Shown here in pieces: positions 57,506-64,000 of a stretch of DNA of 64,000 nucleotides. The notes under the pieces were generated by a model, which was not told the origin of the DNA, did no database searches, and saw nothing but the letters and a program-made list of their open reading frames with translations. Source of the DNA: Phlyctochytrium arcticum (taxonomy: Eukaryota > Chytridiomycota > Chytridiomycetes > Chytridiales > Chytridiaceae); NCBI GenBank assembly GCA_025602905.1, contig JAHLKI010000016.1:248001-312000 (forward strand), written 5' to 3'. Made by a program: the position numbers and the translations under genes. The first letter of the stretch is position 1. Each line of letters begins with the position of its first letter.

Positions 57506-57565
57506 CCCTCCCACGACCATATTCAAGTCGCTCAACCCACCACTACTAGGATCTACCTGCTCTTC

Positions 57566-57697
57566 AACGGCAAAGGGAAACGGGAGGGTGAACGGGACAC
57601 TATTATAGTCTTTTCTATAGCATTTATAGTTATATTAGATTACACCAACAGAGACTCGTTGCCGTGGGAACGGCATAATCACATCCACCGGGCCTTC
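57566..57697 (-). repeat. DIRS right inverted terminal repeat
   Basis: Begins AACGGCAAAGGGAAACGGG and ends CCACCGGGCCTT on the + strand. Inverted copy of 53185-53315. Confidence 0.93.
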
Positions 57698-57789
57698 CTA
57701 GACTTACGGGGAGTTTGTAGTAGCTTCAGCAGGAGCTTCAGCTTCACCTCCAATTTATTTGACATCGCCAAGATCCCAGGGCTAAAACA

Positions 57790-58516
57790 ATGGCGTCTCA
57801 CCAACAGGTTTGAACATGGGGAAAATTCATCAAAAGCTCATATGGCAAACTGATGCGGCATTTGGTAACAGCTTCCATCAAACGCAACTCTCATCCTTGT
57901 CGATGTGCAAAACGGCCTAAAGGCAGGCGCCAACAACTACTATGGCGAGGCCCGCAGTACTCCCAATGCCGAACAAAAGATGGCCCTTCTACTTGCTCGC
58001 TGGCGAGCTACATCCCGTCCCGTCATCTTTGTTCAGCACATCTCGGTCAATGCAGACTCGCCGCTTCGTCCTGGCCAGCCTGGTGTAGATATTCAAGACA
58101 TCGTCAAACGTCTAGAGACCGAACCAGTCATTACCAAGAATGTCAATTCTAGTTTTATCGGTACAGATCTGGAACAAAGGCTGCGCGAACAAATCAGAAC
58201 GGAACATGTCGTGATTTGTGGATTGACTGCAGACCAGTGTGTGTCTACCACCGTTCGGATGGCTGGCAATCTGGTACATTAAACAGTTGAATTTCCTGTG
58301 GTTAACGGTCAAGGAAAGACTAACAAGGTTTGCCATTTTCAGGGATTCAAAACGTATCTGGCGGCAGATGGATGTGCTGCATTTGGTAAAGCTGGTCCAT
58401 CAGGAAAGTACTATGATGCTGAGACCATACACGATACTGCGCTGGCCAGTTTGTCGGAAGAATTTGCCACAGTCCTTCCAACGGATGCACTCCTTGAACT
58501 GGTGCCTCTCGCTTAG
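57790..58516 (+). CDS. Isochorismatase-family cysteine hydrolase
   Basis: Related to nicotinamidase, N-carbamoylsarcosine amidase and isochorismatase, which cleave amide or vinyl-ether bonds. Exons 57790-57807, 57872-58273 and 58343-58516 join in phase to 197 aa. The catalytic Asp lies in [10 protein letters not shown] (about residue 16), the Lys in ITKNVNSSF and the nucleophilic Cys in [20 protein letters not shown], with a cis-peptide-type segment before it. The end ([21 protein letters not shown]) is the usual C-terminal helix. The substrate cannot be assigned. Only 88 bp separate its ATG from the DIRS element, so its original upstream control region has probably been displaced. Confidence 0.9.
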
Positions 58517-58700
58517 GAGTCAGACATTGCATCAGTACGCAGTGAAAGCATTCCCTACGCTCTGTGGAGTTGCGGTATGACACACGCCCATGCATTATTT
58601 CTATAGGTGAGGCCAAGCCTAAATACAATAGAGTACGTAGAGTAAATAAAATAAAAGAAAGCTAGACTAGTCCCACCAAAAACTATAGCTACGTAGAGAA

Positions 58701-60167
58701 CTACCACGCCCTGCACGGTTTCTCGTCGTACGCTATCCTAATACGCCATGTAAGAGATGCCAGTCCGGCTGCATTCCAACTCTGAATCTGATCAACCAAT
58801 GTCTGCTTCCAAGTCGGTGTGTAGACCTGAATAAGAAGACGTTGTACCTTGCCTTGCAATAGAATATCACGCCAAATGTCAACCACCTCCAGATTCTCGG
58901 TGTCGGGTGTATCATGCCCGTCGCAGTACAATGCTTCGAGGCGATTTTGAGAGCTGGTTTGCACCCATGAGACGAATCCCATGATACCCTGGCCAGACTG
59001 CAGTGCTCCAATTCCGCGCAGGTCGACCACGCGCAGCTGAGGGTTATTCTTGAATATGGGAATGATGGCTCGATACGATAGCAGGCTGCATTTCACCAGA
59101 TCCAAATGCGTGAGATTCTTGCATTCTTTGGCAATCCGCAGAGCCGACTCATCCCCTAGATTGCGAGCCTCGTGTAAGCGAAGATGCGTCAGATTCCGAA
59201 ACCGCTGAGTTCCAGCAGCTGTCCTCAGATCAAGATCCGATATCCAACTGCTATATGAGAGCTCCAATTTGCGTAAGGGGGTGATTTCCTGCCCCTCTAT
59301 ACTGGTAAGCAACGGGATGGTCGACATGGGGTTTTCCCATTCGCGCGGTTGTTTCAAATGTCCCACTCCCTCCATCTTGAGCTCTTCCAACGTGTTGCAC
59401 ATCAGTAAAAGCCAAAATGCGCGCCATGACAAGCTAGGCCCCATATTTTGATGTGTGAGAATACGCTCTTTGGAGACGGTCCGTATCAACTCAATCTTTC
59501 GTAGCCGTCGGAATGAGCCCAGGATATGCCGCAGCTTGACCCCTGTGATATCCACATCCCGCAGAATCAGTTCTTCGAGCATACCGAATGGGTTGGGGAC
59601 TTTATGAATGTCGGGGGATATCCGGCACCGACGCATCTCGAGGGTTCGCATGTTTGGGTTATGGGTCACGACGACATCGTTGGGGAAGGTGAGGTACTGC
59701 ATATGCAGCTTGTTGAACCGAGTCGCGGCCAAATTAGGTATGGGATCATAGGCCCGTGTTGACGGGACACACAGCCCATCAAAGCCTTGGAGTCGGACAG
59801 TCAACAGCCGTTTAATGGTCAAGAGACTAATGAGCTCGTTCATGCGGCGTAGAATGACTTTTGGTGATGTAGTCCCGTACTTTTCAAACTGCAATTCCCA
59901 GCATTCGACCGTCTGCATAAACTGCTGGTAAGGGTATATACTTCGGTTCTTGACTCCCCGTTCCCAGGCGTCCAGAAAGGTCGATAGTCGTGAGTGGTGG
60001 ATTCGGGCATGGCGGTACAGGGCCCGGGCAGCTTCTGGGCCCACATGGCTGCTGAGAAAAAGACAGCTGTAGAGACTCCGCTGGGTGCAATAGGAAAAGA
60101 GGACGGTCAAGACTTCGGCTGGAAAGGAGTGGAGACTGACACGGTTGTGGGGTGCAGAGACGGTCAT
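58701..60167 (-). CDS. F-box / leucine-rich-repeat protein
   Basis: Probably a substrate receptor of an SCF ubiquitin ligase. The single-exon frame ends in TAG at 58701-58703. The start at Met 60167 (MTVSAPHNRVSLHSFPAEVL) places an F-box-like motif right at the N-terminus (SLHSFPAEVLTVLFSYC, then SLYSCLFLSSHVG) and gives 488 aa; the frame is open upstream to 60350. The second half holds degenerate LRRs: LEELILRDVDITG, LTHLRLHEARNLGDES, NLTHLDLVKCSLLS and LRVVDLRGIGAL. The substrate is unknown. Confidence 0.82.
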   Translation of the reverse strand: MTVSAPHNRVSLHSFPAEVLTVLFSYCTQRSLYSCLFLSSHVGPEAARALYRHARIHHSRLSTFLDAWERGVKNRSIYPYQQFMQTVECWELQFEKYGTTSPKVILRRMNELISLLTIKRLLTVRLQGFDGLCVPSTRAYDPIPNLAATRFNKLHMQYLTFPNDVVVTHNPNMRTLEMRRCRISPDIHKVPNPFGMLEELILRDVDITGVKLRHILGSFRRLRKIELIRTVSKERILTHQNMGPSLSWRAFWLLLMCNTLEELKMEGVGHLKQPREWENPMSTIPLLTSIEGQEITPLRKLELSYSSWISDLDLRTAAGTQRFRNLTHLRLHEARNLGDESALRIAKECKNLTHLDLVKCSLLSYRAIIPIFKNNPQLRVVDLRGIGALQSGQGIMGFVSWVQTSSQNRLEALYCDGHDTPDTENLEVVDIWRDILLQGKVQRLLIQVYTPTWKQTLVDQIQSWNAAGLASLTWRIRIAYDEKPCRAW

Positions 60168-61926
60168 TCTCAAGACTGCCGCCGGGGAAGGCTGTAGACA
60201 CGGAAAAGTAGAGTTGGACAAAACGTCGGGACCTGACAAAGTTTTGGTATGATATTGAACGACCGACGTTTGGCCGTAGGGTTTATCAGCTGTACCCGAA
60301 ATTAGTGTTGCAGTCAATTGGGAATTGGCCCGGAATACCCTGAAACCCAACCCTGAATAGTCTGGCAGTTGCGTTTATTTGGGTACCTCGGATCACTTGA
60401 CAAGTTTTCCCAACCGTGGTATTTCAACTTTATACTTTCGCCAAATTATTCTCTACCGGCAATGTCCTTCTTTGACTTTGACTGAACTTTTGAACACTCC
60501 AAGAAGGTTTCGCGCAACGTTTCGCGGTGGTACGCGTATGACATAAGCAGTGATAGAGACGCGGCCGTATGTTGAGACGCGACAGCAGGCGACAGCGATG
60601 GTATTTAGATAGACGCAGAGGCAGACTTTTTACATTTGCCCATTCACAGCAAGGATACCAAGACGATTATCGCACACTTTTGCGCAAAGCCTTGAATGGC
60701 CAGACTATGAGCAGAGAAAAGCAGTGGTGCAAGGACGTGGTTAAATAGTGCTAAATTCGCGGCGGAGACGCTCTCACTAGGTCGGTGGGAGGGCAATCCT
60801 ACCTTGTGACTGCGACTAGGAGGTTGCAAATGTGTGCATTTACCCTCCCTTCTCCTTTGTAGACCTTTCGGCAGTTTTGCAGAATGCGTCAACCTCTTCG
60901 ACCTGGTCAGCGTTCACCCAATGCGTTCGTTTGCTCAACATCACATTCACAACTCTCAGTATACACGGGTGCTTCGTCGGGATAGCAAAGTATTCAGGTT
61001 GACCCACTGATTGACGCATGACCACGATGGCAAGCCATTAAAGTGGTGACAGCAATCGCCAATCGGGCTTTATCTGGCCGTAGCCTGAATGAAGGGAGGG
61101 GTCGGGCCACTGGTACTAAACATGGAAGCGTGAACGGGCGTGGAAATTTTAGCCTTTCACACCTTTCAAGATGAAAAATTGAACACGAGTTGACTGGATG
61201 ATTGCTTGGAATCCCCGGTGAATGTTCAACAGATTCACTGTAGGTTCCCGAGCGGAAGGCATAAAACGAATGGCACCTCGTTTGGAGGAGTGATGCAGCA
61301 TCTGGACAACTACACACTCACCGCCGTGTATAAAAGAAACGTCACGCTTTTAGGTTTTGGTATACCAGCAGGGGAATGACAAATGTTTCGCTTCAAACAT
61401 TGTTCGGAATCTCTGCCAAACATCTTCCTTTACGTGCGATCCGAGATATATCCATGCAGAGGATGTTACTTGCAGTGGTCGGTGCTGCAGTTGATCAAGT
61501 GCTGTTTGTATCAATTTCCACCGTATAGATTCTCTCTTTGTCATGAAAACGTAAGAGTATCGCATTCGAATGATATCTCAGGTCGCTCTGGCGGCAAGCA
61601 TTGGCGATGAAGAGAATATTGCTTCCCTCTTCCCAAAAAAGCAACTCCTCCCTCTCGGTCCGTCAATTGACAAGAGTTCAGCGCTGGTTGGCCAGGCGGC
61701 GGGCGTATGGAGGGAACCAAAACAAAAAACAATCAACTCGAAGGATCTTAGGAACAATCAATGAGGAATTGGAATTTGTCGATTTTTAGTAATCATACAA
61801 ACGAGTTGCCACAGTGTGTTTCCACCATAAATAAAAAGATGGGGTCACATTGAGACAACAGGTATGTGGGGACAAGGGAAATGAATTGAGGAAAAGTCGG
61901 GTATGCACAGAAGATTTGGAATGAGC
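60168..61926. other. Gene-poor stretch between F-box and ATP synthase d genes
   Basis: About 1.76 kb. Short frames at 61570-61764 (+, GDEENIASLFPKKQLLPLG) and 61350-61565 (-, WIYLGSHVKEDVWQRF) look somewhat protein-like but could not be linked into a gene. The left end presumably carries the F-box promoter. Confidence 0.5.
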
Positions 61927-62732
61927 TTAGAATCCAACAACGAACTCGCCAAATCTGAAATGAGGAAAGATAAATTAGTCACGTTGAATGTAGGCAAAAT
62001 TCAAGAGAACGCACCGCTCGTAGTATCCAGGGACCCTCCACTGACCACGCTTGGCCATCTTGGCTACTGTAGCATCAAGCTCTGGGTAGGCCTTGGCAAC
62101 ATCGTCAACCTGCAAATTGGTTAGTATTGCTGATAGGTATACCGCAAATCCGCATTGACGTACCGTAAGCTGGTCAACTGGTCGGGCAGTCTCAATGTTG
62201 TGCAAAAGTTCCTGAAGCTCCTTAACCTCGACAGCAACCTTCTTTTGTGTTCGCTCGGCAGCAGAGACCTAATAGGGACATGTCTGTCAATAAATATCAC
62301 ATTTACTTAGGTGGCGATTCCTCCAACGTCAATCCGCCAAAAATCTTCTCCTAAATTCTCCACAACCAAGATCCATTTCTCCTTCACGTAATCGTCCAGT
62401 CACCCTGGTCCATTCGAGATAGAGTCTCTACTTACAGCCTTGGCACGCTCAGACTCGATAATTCGCAGCTGTTCACCGAGGTCGTATGTGGCGGGAGCAA
62501 AAGCAGTGAAACTCTTCTCGGCAGAGTCGACAACCTTGGTGTTCTTGAGGACCTTGCGGTAAGCAGCAAAGTCAATGGTGGCACTCTGTTCGCGAAGGTC
62601 GGCAACAGTCTTTGTGAGTTCCGAGTGGCGGCGACGCAAAGCACCGAGAGAAGCGACAGTCTCTGGGCGCATCTTTGCGCTCAGAGCCGCAAAGTCAATG
62701 CGCTTGGTAGCCTCGCGGACGGGAGTGGCCAT
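61927..62732 (-). CDS. ATP7: Mitochondrial F1Fo-ATP synthase subunit d
   Basis: A peripheral-stalk subunit that holds F1 fixed against rotation. Exons 62436-62732, 62164-62268, 62015-62109 and 61927-61954 join in phase to 174 aa, the same length as yeast Atp7. The start MATPVREATKRIDFAALSAK, then LGALRRRHSEL, IDFAAYRKVLKN, AFAPATYDLGE and the helical stretch KELQELLHNIETARPVDQLT match the family. The end has DVAKAYPEL and WRVPGYYERFGEF. Most of it is predicted coiled helix. The last exon encodes only nine residues and the stop. Confidence 0.93.
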
Positions 62733-63329
62733 TATGCTAATCGAATAGAGAGGATCCGGTGATGGCCGTCGGTTGGTTCTCGCCTTGATGGCAAATGTCG
62801 GGTCGCTGCCTGCCCAGCTCCGTGTCCATGGCAACCGGGATAGGGCTCGTAGGTGGCTGTGAATCTCATGCCGGTGTGATCTTGAATCTTGATTCATAAT
62901 TTCATTAACGAACTTCAAGGACTATCTGAAGGACTATGGGTTTGGAAGGCAGGATGCTCTGGAGGATCCTGGAGCATCATAATCATCTATGTACTGCTGC
63001 CAACTCCAGAACTTTTATCAGTAGCCAAAAATGTTCTAGATGGAGAACGGGTTCAAATCTATGATGCCCGAGGAGGGGCAATGTCAGCGTCTCCGAGTCT
63101 CGCAGTGTCACATTGCATGAAAGCAAAATAAGACCAATTAAGAACGAGTCCTGGTGTGTGTCTTGTCTACTGTCCAGGCATCATGAAATTGACATGAATG
63201 ACTTGGGGACAAAAATGTGAGACTGCGCGACTCTCAAACGCGTGAGCGCGTTCAAATATTGGACGCGACAGATGTTTTGAGAGTCCTCCAGAAAAGAATA
63301 ATATCTCTTCATATACCCAAAACTTCACC
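62733..63329. promoter_or_regulatory. Divergent intergenic region (ATP synthase d / unknown gene)
   Basis: 597 bp between divergent start codons. It must carry both promoters; no other gene seen. Confidence 0.4.
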
Positions 63330-64000
63330 ATGAATGCTGATGACGGTAATATTATCACGGAGCAGCTGCGGTTTGAGTGAAAACTCATCCAAATCTCCAG
63401 ATGTACCACCCCTGGAGGACATGGCGAAGGATCTGATGCGGCAGCAACAAAGAAGAGGAATGCCGCGTAAGTTTTGGACTAGTGAACTTTCTCTGTCTCC
63501 AAATGCTCATCTTTCAAGTTTACTAGAAGTCACCAAGAACAAGAATACTGTCAACAAGGATAACGTGAAATCCGCGCAATCCAAATCTCAGGTTTGTCTA
63601 TCAAGGGATGCCGACTTTTAAAGGAGATTGCTGATGCGCAAGACAGAATAAGGAGTTTAGCGGCTTCAAGAAGGGATTCCTTAGCTCCAGTCGATCTGAT
63701 TCGTTAAAGGATGCTGGAAAAAAACAACCTCCAGTAGCCAAGGCAGCCCAACATGATGCTCTCCCGTTCATCAAACCGACACAAAAAGCCGATGAATCTT
63801 TACGTTTCAGCGAGGTTCAAGATGCCATGAAAAATCAAATGTCCTCGCTTGACCAGCAAGGTAAGCCATCGGTCTCGTTTCCAAGGTCGTCGCGCTTGAT
63901 GACTTACCAAAGCCTGTTTAAACGCTTTAGAATGGCTTACACCCGAGTTTCTGGAAAAGATTGAGAAAAATCCTGTTCTTGCCAAGGCGTTAAACGACCC
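63330..64000 (+). CDS. Unrecognised protein, 3' end outside window
   Basis: Exons 63330-63345, 63401-63466, 63527-63591, 63653-63860 and 63931-64000 (runs off the end) join in phase. The deduced protein starts MNADDDVPPLEDMAKDLMRQ, followed by a Lys/Gln-rich linker, EFSGFKKGFLSSS, a helix SEVQDAMKNQMSSLDQQ, and WLTPEFLEKIEKNPVLAKAL. The last segment resembles short helical STI1/DP-type modules that often precede more such helices, but I do not recognise the family. The gene is divergent from ATP synthase subunit d. Confidence 0.7.

Larger units (their letters stand above)
53091..57701 (+). mobile_element. Complete DIRS-type tyrosine-recombinase retrotransposon
   Basis: A 4.6-kb element with the full DIRS plan: inverted terminal repeats (53185-53315 and 57566-57697, ~97% identical by eye), an internal complementary region (57397-57505), and gag-like, RT/RNase H and tyrosine-recombinase ORFs. 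There is no integrase of the DDE type, no LTR and no target-site duplication, as expected for DIRS, which integrates through its recombinase from a circular intermediate. The left end carries a 47-bp tandem duplication. The right end is placed at 57701 by the complementary region but could reach 57709 (ACTTACGG). No stop codon interrupts any ORF, so the copy looks young or active. Confidence 0.93.

Noticed and set aside
53091..57701. Possibility that the element is an LTR (Ty3/gypsy) retrotransposon
   Set aside because: Terminal repeats are inverted, there is no DDE integrase or protease, and a tyrosine recombinase is present.

Overview
The window reads as nuclear DNA of a zoosporic (flagellated) fungus, most likely a chytrid. 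The basis is a set of fungal-type genes (Fzo1-like mitofusin, Mot1, Iwr1, Mmf1/RidA, a 174-residue ATP synthase subunit d, mitochondrial bL33) next to ciliary and centriolar genes (IFT172, centrin) that most non-flagellated fungi have lost. Genes are intron-rich; most introns are 45-95 nt with GT...AG ends. No database search was possible. Family calls rest on motifs and on spliced reading frames that join in phase.

Layout. 1-1029: 3' part of a low-complexity acidic protein. 1030-16540: about 15 kb of gene-poor, repeat-rich DNA. Several short blocks occur here in two diverged copies in the same order (around 1.5-5.8 kb and 9.1-11.75 kb), with minisatellites, degenerate tandem repeats and a 23-base G run. 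Only a repeat-containing membrane protein (4129-5449, minus) and a small ORF (15166-15423) look possibly coding. 16541-31638: compact housekeeping block with mitofusin, RidA, centrin, MoaE, MOT1, a small membrane protein, ribosomal protein uL22 (L17) and Iwr1. 31840-35186: MLH3 with all MutL endonuclease motifs. 36167-43027: IFT172. 43421-52949: cyclin, TLDc protein, GST-like protein, a split-start-codon bL33m gene, a MATE-type transporter and a sphingomyelin-synthase-like enzyme. 53091-57701: a structurally complete DIRS-type tyrosine-recombinase retrotransposon. 57790-63329: isochorismatase-family hydrolase, F-box/LRR protein, about 1.8 kb with no clear gene, and ATP synthase subunit d. 63330-64000: the start of an unrecognised gene.

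Organisation. Neighbours are often head-to-head with 200-600 bp between start codons: RidA/centrin, MoaE/MOT1, Iwr1/MLH3, IFT172/cyclin, TLDc/GST and ATP synthase d/last gene. This suggests shared bidirectional promoters. Functionally the block mixes transcription (Mot1 removes TBP from DNA, Iwr1 imports RNA polymerase II), mitochondrial dynamics and energy (Fzo1, ATP synthase d, bL33m, RidA), meiotic recombination/repair (MLH3) and flagellum building (IFT172, centrin).

The most unusual item is the DIRS element. Its inverted terminal repeats, an internal region complementary to both outer ends, and three overlapping ORFs (gag-like, RT/RNase H, tyrosine recombinase) are all present without obvious breaks. 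The recombinase frame stays open for 4 kb across the other two ORFs. The element sits 88 bp upstream of the isochorismatase-family start codon.
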